From the NCBI GenBank assembly GCA_049366715.1, contig JBMNCQ010000004.1, positions 124,001 through 188,000 of the forward strand: DNA of 64,000 bases, read 5' to 3'. The position numbers and the translations under genes are program-made. This stretch comes from JBMNCQ01 sp049366715 (GTDB lineage: Bacteria; Bacillota; Peptococcia; Peptococcales; BICA1-8). Below are positions 41,044-49,946 of the stretch, one piece after another. The notes under the pieces are model-generated. The model was given only the letters and a program-made list of their open reading frames with translations. It searched no databases and was not told the DNA's origin. How positions within the stretch are numbered: the first letter of the stretch is position 1; each line of letters opens with the position of its first letter.

Positions 41044-41889
41044 ATGTCAGATCAGATCCAATTTACCCTGACGGTTGACGAAGGAAAATGGTTGATTGCA
41101 AAGGCCACTATGGAGATCGATATCGTTAAACGGGCACTAAAAGAAGGAAAAATTATTCTAAAAGGCGGAACAACCGTATCATGCGTTGCGGAAATCTTAA
41201 CCGGCAGCCCACTTAAGATTTCAGGAAGGGTAACCCCCAACGGAACGAAGAGCATGAAAGCATTTTCCGACTACCCACATAACGTTTTAGTTGAAGGTGA
41301 TCACGCCGAAAACATAGATGCACGCTTAATTGATGAGCTGCTGCAACTAAAGTCCGACGATGTGCTGATCACAGGAGCAAATATTATAGATACAGAAGGG
41401 AACGCCGCAATGATGGCAGGAAGCGTACTGGGCGGGAATATGGGGAAATCAATCAACACACTAACAACGGAAGGCTTCCATGTGTTTATTTTAGCAGGAC
41501 TTGAAAAGCTGATACCCGGAAAGGTCAGCGACGTACTAAGAATTTCCGGACGGAAGAGAAATGTTTATTCTATGGGAATGTCCTGCGGTCTATTTCCGGT
41601 TTTTGGGAAAGTTGTAACTGAGATCGAGGCCCTTCATATTATAGAGCCCGGCTGTGACGTTTACATCATCGGACGCGGCGGCATTCAGGGCGCACAAGGG
41701 GCTACAACATTTGCTGTGCGCGGAACAGAAAACCAGCTCCAGAACATTCTAAAAGCGGTTTGCGGAGTGAAAAGGAAAGGCTCCAGCGGACTCGCAGAAA
41801 GCCTCATAGAATGCTCATTTCCAAATGAAAACTGCAGGACACATTTGGGTTGTAGCTATGCAAACAAGAATAAGCTTAGGATAAAATAA
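41044..41889 (+). CDS. conserved protein of unknown function in the OPT/racemase/AroM cluster
   Basis: I do not recognise this 281-residue soluble protein by name. It has a repeated glycine-rich pattern suggesting a nucleotide or sugar-acid fold: KGGTTVSCVAEILTG early, DDVLITGANIIDTEGNAAMM and AGSVLGGNMGKSINTL in the middle, and GCDVYIIGRGGIQGAQGATT later. It ends with a Cys-rich tail (LIECSFPNENCRTHLGCSYA) that could bind a metal. No signal peptide or membrane segment is present. It starts 92 bp after the DUF1177 gene with GAGAGGATG upstream and precedes AroM by 27 bp. Confidence 0.8.
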   Translation: MSDQIQFTLTVDEGKWLIAKATMEIDIVKRALKEGKIILKGGTTVSCVAEILTGSPLKISGRVTPNGTKSMKAFSDYPHNVLVEGDHAENIDARLIDELLQLKSDDVLITGANIIDTEGNAAMMAGSVLGGNMGKSINTLTTEGFHVFILAGLEKLIPGKVSDVLRISGRKRNVYSMGMSCGLFPVFGKVVTEIEALHIIEPGCDVYIIGRGGIQGAQGATTFAVRGTENQLQNILKAVCGVKRKGSSGLAESLIECSFPNENCRTHLGCSYANKNKLRIK

Positions 41890-41916
41890 TATATTAATGA
41901 TGAGAGAGGCATGTAC

Positions 41917-42591
41917 ATGAAAACCTTAGGAATTGTCGTTTTAGGTCAGGCTCCGAGGCTTGATTTCACGGATGAGTTTTTATCCTTGCTCCCCCCTGGG
42001 ATAGACATAGTACAAAAGGGAGCACTTGACGGATTATCCACAAATCAGATTTTAGCTCTTCGCCCTAAGAAAGAAGAAAATAAGCTTGTAACTATGCTAA
42101 ATGACGGGACATCCGTCAACTTAAGCACCATGGAGATCCATAAGATTGTTCAATGCAAAGTACAAGAACTTGTTGATACCGGAATTGAAGTTGTGTTCAT
42201 TGTCTGCACAGATAACTTTCATATCTCATCCAGCAAAGCAGTTATTTTAACTCCGTTTGAAATCATGAAGGAAAGATTAAAGATAGAATCCAGAGAATCA
42301 ACGATCGGAATAATTGTACCGGAAAAAGATCAAGTTCAAACGGCAGTAGACAAGTGGAAACAAACAGGGATTAAAAACATTCTGGCCGGATGCGCTTCAC
42401 CATACAAGGATTTCACAGAAGTCTTATCCACGGCCAACCGATTAAAAAAATCGGGTTCAGATAAAATCCTTCTCGACTGTATGGGGTTTTCCAAAATCAT
42501 GGCAGACAACATAAAGCAAGAAACTGGAATTCCGGTATTGCTGCCGAGAAAAATCTGCGCAGATGTTGTGGGCAGATACTTATTGCCATAA
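41917..42591 (+). CDS. AroM family protein
   Basis: This 224-residue protein begins KTLGIVVLGQAPRLDFTDEF, which is typical of the AroM family, a group related to the Asp/Glu racemase fold. A cysteine occurs at each expected half (VVFIVCTDNF near 90, KILLDCMGFSKIM near 190). AroM in enterobacteria lies in the aroL region and has no proven function. Start taken at the second of two close ATGs, seven bases after GAGAGG. It is the last plus-strand gene of the cluster, convergent with the Crp/Fnr gene. Confidence 0.86.
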   Translation: MKTLGIVVLGQAPRLDFTDEFLSLLPPGIDIVQKGALDGLSTNQILALRPKKEENKLVTMLNDGTSVNLSTMEIHKIVQCKVQELVDTGIEVVFIVCTDNFHISSSKAVILTPFEIMKERLKIESRESTIGIIVPEKDQVQTAVDKWKQTGIKNILAGCASPYKDFTEVLSTANRLKKSGSDKILLDCMGFSKIMADNIKQETGIPVLLPRKICADVVGRYLLP

Positions 42592-42655
42592 ATATAGTTT
42601 ATGGTCATATTATTATAAGACATATATATCAGGACTCTTATGAAATAAATTCGCG

Positions 42656-43369
42656 TTAGGAGTATAAAAATTTTATTTTTTCCTGCAGTCTTTTGATATT
42701 CATCCAGTATAGTTTCCCAGGGATTTTAATGATAATCCCTTCTTTTGTAAATTCGCTTAAAACCCTAGATACCGTAACGCGGTTAAGCCCTGTGATATTA
42801 GCAATATCATCATGAGTAAGCTGCATTGGCACAAGATAACATTCATCCCGCACCAGCTCATATTCATGGCATGCCGAAAGTAAAACATAAGAAATTTTTG
42901 ATTCACTATCTTTAAACCAGGAAAGCTCAATCTGCGAATTAAGCAAGCGAATCTTTTGTGCCATCATCTGAAGTACCAGGATGGAAAGGTTTTTTATCGA
43001 TAATATTAATGGGATAAAATCTTGTTTGGGGATACAGCTTAGCATTGAATCCGTGATTAAAAGTGCACCCGTGTAATTCGGGCGTCCGTCAATGGCCGAA
43101 ATATCACCGAGAAAAGTACCCCGTTCACAGATCATTGTCACTTTTTTGTGTCCGTCGGAATCCAGGGAATAATTTTCCACCCGACCCGACGAAATGACAT
43201 AGACAAAAGGAGCATATTCATTACAGTTGTATAACATAGTCTTTCTAGGAAACAATTTAGGGGGATATCTCAGGATAATTTCACTTAAGTCAAAAGTGAA
43301 GCTGATCCACGGCGGGGTAATATTTGCCCTTTCAAAAGCGCCTTTGATACTATTATTCGACGACACCAT
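42656..43369 (-). CDS. Crp/Fnr-family transcriptional regulator
   Basis: In this 237-residue protein the N-terminal cyclic-nucleotide-binding-type barrel includes FVYVISSGRVENYSLDSDGH and ERGTFLGDISAIDGRPNYTG. The C-terminal winged helix includes MQLTHDDIANITGLNRVTVS and RVLSEFTKEGIIIKIPGKLY. The Arg-Ser-type cAMP contact residues and N-terminal Fnr cysteines are not evident, so the signal is unknown; it resembles the CooA/PrfA/CprK-like group common in clostridia. It lies between the OPT cluster and the peptidase-DUF917 pair and may govern both. ATG start behind AAAGGAGGA. Confidence 0.92.
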   Translation of the reverse strand: MVSSNNSIKGAFERANITPPWISFTFDLSEIILRYPPKLFPRKTMLYNCNEYAPFVYVISSGRVENYSLDSDGHKKVTMICERGTFLGDISAIDGRPNYTGALLITDSMLSCIPKQDFIPLILSIKNLSILVLQMMAQKIRLLNSQIELSWFKDSESKISYVLLSACHEYELVRDECYLVPMQLTHDDIANITGLNRVTVSRVLSEFTKEGIIIKIPGKLYWMNIKRLQEKIKFLYS

Positions 43370-43550
43370 TAAGTCCTCCTTTGCCGATGGAGTTTAAAAT
43401 TCATATGTACAGGTAATCATATCGCTGGATTATTCTAAACAGGAGGTAACTTCAGAATTATTTAGAATGTTCTGTCCACTCTAGATCAAAATAAGCACCT
43501 ATTTCTCCCCTAATACTATACTCATTAAATTTTACAAAAAATGCTTAGAC

Positions 43551-43597
43551 ATTTTATCAAAGGAAGAGCAGTTGAACTACTCTTCCTTTGATAAAAT
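43551..43597 (-). terminator. terminator after the M20 peptidase gene
   Basis: A perfect 18-bp stem (ATTTTATCAAAGGAAGAG at 43551-43568, complement at 43580-43597) with an 11-nt loop, 23 bp past the stop at 43620. Its own 3' arm ends in A/T-rich sequence; no separate T-run follows. Confidence 0.8.
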
Positions 43598-43619
43598 CCT
43601 CATTTTTTAGTCTTTTAGC

Positions 43620-44741
43620 TTAGCTATAACTTTTTTCAAAAGTCGTTAATAACTTTACAACCAGCTCTGATGCTTTTTCAAGTTGTTCTATTGCTATTTC
43701 TTCTTGATTTGTATGAGGGTGTTCATATCCAACAGCAAGATTTACACTTGGTATACCCTTTTTCGTTAATATGGCGGCATCACTACCTCCACCACTTTTA
43801 CAATATTCCACTTTTATACCCAATTTCATAATTGCTTCAGTTGCAACTTGTACTACATGGTCAGATTTGTTTAGTTTTAAGTTTGGGAAGTCATCAATAA
43901 CATTTTTCTCTAATGTTGCTCCTACATCTTCAGCGGCCTTTTGGGCTACCTTTACCATTCTCGCAACCTGCTCATTTAAATCACCATCCAAAAGACTACG
44001 TACTTCTCCTGTTATTTTTACTGTTTCCGGAACGATATTTTTTGCTACACCACCCTGAATAATCCCTATATTTGCGGTAGTAATATCACTTATTCTACCC
44101 AGCTCCATGTCAACAATTGCTTTTGAGGCCGCAACAATTGCATTTATGCCTTTTTCAGGTTCTGCACCAGCATGAGCTGCTCTCCCTTTGAAGGTAAATT
44201 CAAGGGATTTCTTCGCCGGAGCCTGAATAATTATATTTCCTACAGATCCTCTGCTATCAAATACAAAACCCATACAAGAACGGAGTCCTTTGACATCAAA
44301 GGCATAGGAGCCTTTTAAACCACCTTCTTCACAGACAGTAAATAATATTTCTATTGGAATATGCTCCTGAGACGATTCTATGATTCGTTGAACTCCTTCG
44401 AGAATAGCAGCAATCCCAGCCTTGTCGTCAGCTCCGATTACTCCATCTCCACAGCTCTTAATTATTCCATCCTTAATGATTGGGTCTGTTTTACTAATCG
44501 GTTTTACAGTATCCATATGCGCACATAGTAATATCGGTTTCATTGATATATGACTTTTTTTTCTAGCTATTATATTTCCCATTTCACCATTAATTTTTTT
44601 ATCAGCATCATCCACAGCTACTTCAAAACCAAGCTCACATAACTTTGCGTGTAATAAATTACCGATTCCACCTTCCAGCCCGGACGGGCTTGGATATTTA
44701 ACCAAGGACAGGAAAAGATCGATCAGTCTAGTTGTGCTCAT
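43620..44741 (-). CDS. M20 family metallopeptidase (PepT-like)
   Basis: This 373-residue zinc peptidase has all metal residues of the M20 family: LLCAHMDTVKP (His and Asp), GDGVIGADDKAGIAAIL (bridging Asp), FTVCEEGGLKGS (catalytic Glu), FVFDSRGS (Asp) and a final His in VGYEHPHTNQEE. An inserted dimerisation domain lies at about residues 175-285 (FKGRAAHAGAEPEKGINAIV). It resembles PepT-type tripeptidases and carboxypeptidase G2-like hydrolases. It overlaps the DUF917 gene by 4 bp, so the two act together. Confidence 0.9.
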   Translation of the reverse strand: MSTTRLIDLFLSLVKYPSPSGLEGGIGNLLHAKLCELGFEVAVDDADKKINGEMGNIIARKKSHISMKPILLCAHMDTVKPISKTDPIIKDGIIKSCGDGVIGADDKAGIAAILEGVQRIIESSQEHIPIEILFTVCEEGGLKGSYAFDVKGLRSCMGFVFDSRGSVGNIIIQAPAKKSLEFTFKGRAAHAGAEPEKGINAIVAASKAIVDMELGRISDITTANIGIIQGGVAKNIVPETVKITGEVRSLLDGDLNEQVARMVKVAQKAAEDVGATLEKNVIDDFPNLKLNKSDHVVQVATEAIMKLGIKVEYCKSGGGSDAAILTKKGIPSVNLAVGYEHPHTNQEEIAIEQLEKASELVVKLLTTFEKSYS

Positions 44742-45889
44742 ATTTTAGCCTGTCTCTTATTTTGTATTATACGTTCTTCTATAGGAACATAGTCAATATC
44801 AAAGCCGAAATATCTAGGATTGAAAAAATTTACTATATTTCTTTTTCGATGCACTGAACGTGCTTTTAAACCTATCAAAGTTACTTTTTGACCTTTTTTC
44901 AAATCATGATTAGTAATGGGCATACCAGTGCTAGTCTCAACTTGGCAAATAAGATCGGGACTGGCTACATCTTCTTTTCCATCATACCAAGAAACGTGAT
45001 TTTCATTTTTAAACCATACCCTATATCCGTGTCCTTCAAAATCATTAACTCCTTCAAAAAGATGATAGCCTACATAATACCCATCTTCAACTGCCCATTG
45101 TTTTTCTTTAACTTCACCCTTAAATAGAATCCATCCTTTTGTATAATCCAAAATAGATTCAAGTACATCTTTATTGGACTCATCTGAGCCGCTTATTATT
45201 TTCCCTAGTTCATAGCTTTCCGTCATAGTACCAGCTATTATTAACTCTTTCATTTCTTTAGCTTTTATAAGAAACATTGCTAAACCAGTGTTACCAAAGG
45301 CAGCCATAGCAAGCATCTTTCCTATCCTTTCCCCTAGACCACTATTTATCGTTTCATATACAACTGCTTTATTACCCCATTTATCTACTGAAGCAAACGG
45401 AGTGATTGGTTTGCCAAATAAACAAGGTGTGACCTGGGCTATTTCTGGTACTGCCCTCCCTGCATAATCGCCGTCTATAACCTTTACCCCCAGATTAACT
45501 CCTGCGGCCAAAGGTCCTGGAGTATTAGCACCTCCTAATTCAGGTGCAACTACCGCACCAATCTTTATATTGGAATAATCTGCCAGTAGATTCGCTGCTG
45601 CAACTAAGTTATTTTCATACCGCCAATTCTTTAAATTAAGTTTATCCATTTTTAATTTTTGTTCATTGGTAAGGGGAGCTCTGTTCCCCATAAAACTCAA
45701 ACAAATTGTCCATTCATCATCAAGTATCGATTCAGGAGAAACACACTCAATAACGTTTCCAGCAGCGGCCTCGCGTTTCAGCAATCTTAAACCTTCTTCT
45801 TGTGCCCCTCCACCGCCTGTACCAAAAAAAGTCGCACCGGTAACTAAGTTTTCGAAATCTTCTTCCGTTTTCAAAATCAGCTTACCCAT
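44738..45889 (-). CDS. DUF917 (S-methyl-thiohydantoin desulfurase-like) protein
   Basis: This 383-residue protein starts ILKTEEDFENLVTGATFFGT and GGGGAQEEGLRLLKREAAAG, the mark of DUF917. The family has been linked to desulfuration of thiohydantoins and is frequently beside hydantoinases and racemases. Middle motifs are VAPELGGANTPGPLAAGVNL and VIDGDYAGRAVPEIAQVTPC. It is the first gene of a two-gene unit with the M20 peptidase. Together with the racemase-like protein and OPT transporter it hints at uptake and opening of a cyclic amide or modified amino acid. ATG start behind GGGAG. Confidence 0.86.
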   Translation of the reverse strand: MGKLILKTEEDFENLVTGATFFGTGGGGAQEEGLRLLKREAAAGNVIECVSPESILDDEWTICLSFMGNRAPLTNEQKLKMDKLNLKNWRYENNLVAAANLLADYSNIKIGAVVAPELGGANTPGPLAAGVNLGVKVIDGDYAGRAVPEIAQVTPCLFGKPITPFASVDKWGNKAVVYETINSGLGERIGKMLAMAAFGNTGLAMFLIKAKEMKELIIAGTMTESYELGKIISGSDESNKDVLESILDYTKGWILFKGEVKEKQWAVEDGYYVGYHLFEGVNDFEGHGYRVWFKNENHVSWYDGKEDVASPDLICQVETSTGMPITNHDLKKGQKVTLIGLKARSVHRKRNIVNFFNPRYFGFDIDYVPIEERIIQNKRQAKI

Positions 45890-46174
45890 TCGAATTCACT
45901 CCCATAAGAATCTCTTTGTTTCTATATAAAACTAACCACTAATTTTGCATAAAAATAACTTAATTTTTATACAAGTCAGTCAATTCTTCCTCTCATAGAA
46001 TCTCAACTTTTAACTCATAAATAGAATCTATGTGATTTTATTCGCGCAGTATCAGTTATAAACTGCCCGTCTACACCCTTCTAATTAGTATTTCAGGTAG
46101 ATTTCCACTCCTATAACTCAAGCTCTGACTTACTGATAGGAGAAATTTATCCACCCAAATATTGTCTAGTCAGC

Positions 46175-46335
46175 ATAACAAATGACAAGTAAATCTTTAT
46201 CAAAAGGTACGGCAGCTAATAATACATTTGCTTTCATAATTGTTCTGGCAGAAATAACACCTTTAGAAACCATGCTAATAAAATGGTTCATTCTTCCTTC
46301 GCAAGACGAACATAATATTTGAACTGCGTCATGAT
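46175..46335 (-). pseudogene. N-terminal relic of an IS630-type transposase
   Basis: On the minus strand a reading frame gives MNHFISMVSKGVISARTIMK and then ANVLLAAVPF before breaking down. VSKG..SARTI.KA..LL.A is the start pattern of IS630-family transposases. Nothing of the catalytic domain remains. Confidence 0.45.
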
Positions 46336-46409
46336 ATACAGAGCTCTGCTCTTAAGGATAGTATACTATAGAAATGAACCTTATTATCGTTTAGTGTTAA
46401 CAAGGTACT

Positions 46410-46436
46410 AGGATTAATCATTATCACATTAATCCT
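46410..46436 (-). terminator. terminator-like hairpin after the PLP-enzyme gene
   Basis: A 9-bp perfect stem (AGGATTAAT at 46410-46418, complement at 46428-46436) with a 9-nt loop, 19 bp past the stop at 46456. Confidence 0.55.
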
Positions 46437-46455
46437 ATTCTTAAGCTGCTAAATA

Positions 46456-47460
46456 TTACAAGCTTTCCCAGAAGGTAGACATATAAGCATATAAGGCCGG
46501 CGAACCTCCTGTATGTACAAATAAGATATTTTCTCCCTTTTTGAAATACCCTTTCTGGATTAAATCAATGAGCCCGGCCATCGCTTTACCGGAATAAACC
46601 GGATCCATAAGAATACCTTCAGTTTGAGCCAATAGTTTAACAGCTTGAACCATGCCTTCAGTGGGAACCGAATATCCTTCACCAACATATTCGTCAAAAC
46701 ACACAACCGATTCTTTTGGGACAATATCATTAATACCAACAAAAGCCGCAGTCTTTTCAACCAATTTATAAACCAGTTCTTCCTGGATACTTTTCTCGCG
46801 GCTGATATTTATCCCGATTACCGGAATATTACTATTGCAGCCATAAAGCCCTGTAACAAGACCTGCATGAGTACCGGTACTGCCACTGGTAGTAACTACG
46901 TAATTTAAATTCAATCCCAAATCAAAGGTTTGCTCTAAAATTTCCTGGGCGCATGCTACATACCCGGTAGCCCCTATTTCATTGGACCCGCCGCCGGGAA
47001 TAATATAAGGTACTCTGCCTTCTGCCTTCACTTCTTTGGCAACTAGTCCCATTTCCATCATCATGTCGGAGCCGCCGGCAACTACTTTTATTTTTTCCAC
47101 GCCCAACAAATGGTATAAGAAATTATTACCGCTTCCCTGGGGCCTATAACTGTCCGGTATCCGTTCTTCCAGTACCAGGCGGCATTTTAAACCTTCTTTT
47201 ACGGCAGCAGCCAGAGTCAAGCGGCAATGGTTAGACTGAACAGCGCCGCAAGTAATCAAAGTATCCGCCCCTTTTAAAAGGGCATCTGCTACCAGAAATT
47301 CTAATTTTCTAGTTTTATTTCCCCCTAAAGTCAGTCCTAATAGATCATCCCTCTTCATATATATATCGGGACCATCCAAATACTCAGTCAGCCTGGAAAG
47401 CCTTTCAAGGGGAGTTTTGCCTTCAGTGTAGCGTCTGCGGGGAAATTGTGCTAAATTCAT
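46456..47460 (-). CDS. PLP-dependent D-cysteine desulfhydrase / L-cysteate sulfo-lyase-like enzyme
   Basis: This 334-residue fold-type II PLP enzyme of the ACC-deaminase/D-cysteine-desulfhydrase family has the Schiff-base lysine in LTLGGNKTRKLEFL, CGAVQSNHCRLTLAAAVKEG, the phosphate-binding VTTSGSTGTHAGL and the C-terminal LFVHTGGSPALYAY. D-cysteine desulfhydrase releases pyruvate, sulfide and ammonia; CuyA does the equivalent with cysteate and sulfite. I cannot separate the two by eye. The second ATG (47460) is better spaced from GGAGG than the first, two codons upstream. It may complete the sulfur or amino-acid catabolism of the neighbouring cluster. Confidence 0.86.
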   Translation of the reverse strand: MNLAQFPRRRYTEGKTPLERLSRLTEYLDGPDIYMKRDDLLGLTLGGNKTRKLEFLVADALLKGADTLITCGAVQSNHCRLTLAAAVKEGLKCRLVLEERIPDSYRPQGSGNNFLYHLLGVEKIKVVAGGSDMMMEMGLVAKEVKAEGRVPYIIPGGGSNEIGATGYVACAQEILEQTFDLGLNLNYVVTTSGSTGTHAGLVTGLYGCNSNIPVIGINISREKSIQEELVYKLVEKTAAFVGINDIVPKESVVCFDEYVGEGYSVPTEGMVQAVKLLAQTEGILMDPVYSGKAMAGLIDLIQKGYFKKGENILFVHTGGSPALYAYMSTFWESL

Positions 47461-47984
47461 GTTCATTAACCTCCATAAAGTGTAATTTTGTTAAGTATGT
47501 AATTCATCCCGCTTGTTTAATAATGACCTCTGCCAATATTTCCGGAGAGCCATAGAGATTTAACTCATATTCCTCCTTAGCCGAAAAGACCATTGCAGCT
47601 CTGTACGGCCCAGAACCACTGCCTCTCTTTCATATCCAGCACATAACTAATAATGTCTTTGTTAAAGGCCTGGCTCTTGAATAATCACCTCTTTTCACCG
47701 TAATAATAATGGGCAGTATTATAGGCATGGCCAATATTTCTACCTCCCTCTTTCCAATCACACAGCTATCTGGACCAAAACAATCCTAGGACTTTGTCCA
47801 TTATGCCAAACAGCCTTTATCCTATCTGTGGAATTCGCGGATTATTCTTTATTAACAAATGGAAGTGTTCCTAACCAACCCTTGGCCGAAGTTTTATTTA
47901 TTATTCTACATAAAGCCTATTGCCGCTTCAGGCCCTATACCTCCGATGATACAAACAATTTTTTCAGACAATTTATGCCTTTTT

Positions 47985-48077
47985 CTTAATCCAATAGATA
48001 CAATCATCAATTCAATTAAATCGACTGTATTATCATTTTCCTCATATATTATAAAAACCTCCCTTTCTTTCATTTGA
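47985..48077 (-). pseudogene. remnant of the 5' end of an OPT transporter gene
   Basis: On the minus strand the segment reads MKEREVFII then EENDNTVDLIELMI, matching the leader and N-terminus at 37549-37620 (EQNDNTVDPIELMI). The ribosome site is retained, but the true ATG has become ATA, and the homology ends after about 90 bases. It is a truncated paralogue. Confidence 0.8.
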
Positions 48078-48138
48078 CTATGACCTTGTGCATAGATTAT
48101 AAATTGCCATTTACTTCTGACAATATAATTTTAGCAAT

Positions 48139-48190
48139 AATAAAGGAAGATTTTTTGTAGTCTAGACAACAAAAAATCTTCCTTTGTTAT
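48139..48190. promoter_or_regulatory. second copy of the OPT upstream palindrome
   Basis: The arm AAAGGAAGATTTTTTGT and its complement flank the centre GTCTAGAC. Relative to 37462-37511 the arm pair A-T has become G-C and the centre changed from GCCTAGGC, in both cases with pairing kept. Confidence 0.72.
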
Positions 48191-48383
48191 ATAATTAAAA
48201 AGCAGGCAGATAGAGACATTTAGAAATTAGTCCATTTAAACGTTGTAACATTTCGTAACCATTTGTGTGAATGATAAAATAAACTATACACTTTCTCGCC
48301 ATAAATGGTTACCTGATTGAGATGGGATTTACTTTTCACACACTCCTAGCTATCCCCGCCCATCACCCAATACATCACCGGAT

Positions 48384-49193
48384 CTACACCAATTCAATTA
48401 TTTCTAAATCATTTGGCACCATTATTTTACCACTATAAAAGTTTTTCCCTTCTTGTCGATATAATTTTTTCCTTTCCAGGATATTATCATCTTCCGTATG
48501 ATATAAAATTAAATTTTTAGCATTTAACTTCCTTGCATTTTCACATGCTTCTTTTACTGTTGCATGATGTTTTTCATATGGTTGGAAAATTTCCCGTTGT
48601 GAAAACAAACAAAAAGCTTCATGGAGCAAATAATCTGAATTATTTGCATACTCATATGACTCCTCATAATATGGCTCATCGCCCAGAAATGTAAGTTTTT
48701 TATTATTTCTAAGATTGATTCTAAATCCAAATTGTTTTTCTTTTTTACTATGTATATCAAAAAACTCCACATACCAATTTAAAATATGATGATTACAATT
48801 ATCTTCAATTTTGTAATAAGTTACACAATCTTTTAAAGTTGCTGTTTGTTTCTTATCCAAGGTGTTCTCAACAATTGCATTTATTATCTTAATTACATCC
48901 TGGCAAGCATATATATTGAGCTCCGCGGCACTATTTTTATTCTTCATGATTCTGCTTGCAAATGCTCTTATTATCCATATACAGCCTAAAAGATGATCAA
49001 TATGCTTATGGGATATAAATATATGCTTAATTTTTTCTATGGATATATCCAACTTTTGCAAGTTTGCAAGAATAGTATTTCCTCCGCCTGCATCTACTAA
49101 AAAATGTTCATCGCCGTTAAATATTGTAAAGCATGTATTATAACATTTCGTAACCATCGCATGTCCTGTCCCTAATATATATAATTTTTCCAT
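48384..49193 (-). CDS. MBL-fold metal-dependent hydrolase (RNase Z-like)
   Basis: This 269-residue metallo-beta-lactamase-fold protein reads KLYILGTGHAMVTKCYNTCF, HFLVDAGGGNTILANLQKLD, metal motif IFISHKHIDHLLGC (HxHxDH), LTFLGDEPYYEE (Asp), and YHTEDDN near the end (His). The arrangement is of the RNase Z/phosphodiesterase-like group, although the exosite arm of RNase Z is not apparent. It may act on a small molecule or RNA. It stands alone with ATG behind GGAGG, 51 bp after the NERD gene. A+T-rich codon use differs from the cut operon. Confidence 0.82.
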   Translation of the reverse strand: MEKLYILGTGHAMVTKCYNTCFTIFNGDEHFLVDAGGGNTILANLQKLDISIEKIKHIFISHKHIDHLLGCIWIIRAFASRIMKNKNSAAELNIYACQDVIKIINAIVENTLDKKQTATLKDCVTYYKIEDNCNHHILNWYVEFFDIHSKKEKQFGFRINLRNNKKLTFLGDEPYYEESYEYANNSDYLLHEAFCLFSQREIFQPYEKHHATVKEACENARKLNAKNLILYHTEDDNILERKKLYRQEGKNFYSGKIMVPNDLEIIELV

Positions 49194-49244
49194 ATAGTTC
49201 CTCCTTATTCCCGCTACCCGAAAAGCATTTTTATTTGTGATAGT

Positions 49245-49946
49245 TTAATTATTTTTAATCGTTCTATTGATTTGTTGAATATGCTCCTCTCTGACTCTTT
49301 CGTCAGTAATATTTGCATCTTTTAAAAGGTTATAAATATTAAGAACATCCGAATTGCTTAAAAAAATCTCTTTGTTCCTTCTTAAAATAACATTTGAAAT
49401 CTCGGTATCATAAATTACAGTTATATCAGACTTAATTTGTCTTAATTCACAACGTCTCGTAAAGGCGATAATGGAATGAAATTTTAAATCCTTGTAGTCT
49501 TTTAATAGCTCTCTTAATGCCTTTATATGTCCGTTATTCTGCCAAATAGGATTATAGAATTTAGCTTTTTTATTATGAAAAGTTTGGGTCCAATATTTAT
49601 TATCCTGATTGCCAAAAATCCAGCCTGCATAATTTTTCGTTTCGACGACAAAAATTCCATAAGGCGATACTACAATATGATCTATTTGAGTAAGCCCTTT
49701 TGTACTTCTTATCATCACATCCGCAAGATGCTTGTAATCACCCGGCAATCTTTCAAATTGAAAATTAATTTTATATTCTCCCAATTCACCTTTGAGATTT
49801 GCTATTCTTTTTTGTTCCGTTCGTTTCTTCTCTGCTAGTTTACGTTGAAATTCCGCCTCTTCCCTCTTCTGTACACTTTTTCTTGTTGCTGAAAAAACGA
49901 ATACTAAAACCAACAGAAAAACAATCGCTCCCAAAATAAAAAACAT
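49245..49946 (-). CDS. membrane-anchored NERD-domain protein
   Basis: In this 233-residue protein residues 1-20 form a hydrophobic anchor (MFFILGAIVFLLVLVFVFSA), followed by a charged coiled region (residues 22-50). The NERD nuclease-related domain spans about 52-165: LKGELGEYKINFQFERL, LTQIDHIVVSPYGIFVVETK and NYAGWIFGNQDNKYWTQTF. The E...D...ExK pattern of restriction-endonuclease-like folds is present. NERD proteins are often in plasmids or defence loci; the role is not established. ATG start behind AGGAGG. Confidence 0.86.
   Translation of the reverse strand: MFFILGAIVFLLVLVFVFSATRKSVQKREEAEFQRKLAEKKRTEQKRIANLKGELGEYKINFQFERLPGDYKHLADVMIRSTKGLTQIDHIVVSPYGIFVVETKNYAGWIFGNQDNKYWTQTFHNKKAKFYNPIWQNNGHIKALRELLKDYKDLKFHSIIAFTRRCELRQIKSDITVIYDTEISNVILRRNKEIFLSNSDVLNIYNLLKDANITDERVREEHIQQINRTIKNN

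Larger units (their letters stand above)
45890..46455. other. intergenic region with transposase relic
   Basis: 566 bases between the DUF917 start and the end of the PLP-enzyme gene. The part near 45890 should hold the DUF917 promoter. A short transposase-like remnant lies at 46175-46335 and a terminator at 46410-46436. The rest shows nothing I recognise. Confidence 0.55.
47461..48383. other. 923-bp decayed region
   Basis: No intact gene. It contains a dead copy of the OPT 5' end (47985-48077) and its palindrome (48139-48190). Short minus-strand stretches near 47480-47690 have a coding look (for example EEYELNLYGSPEILAEV) but are interrupted and not identifiable. Confidence 0.6.
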
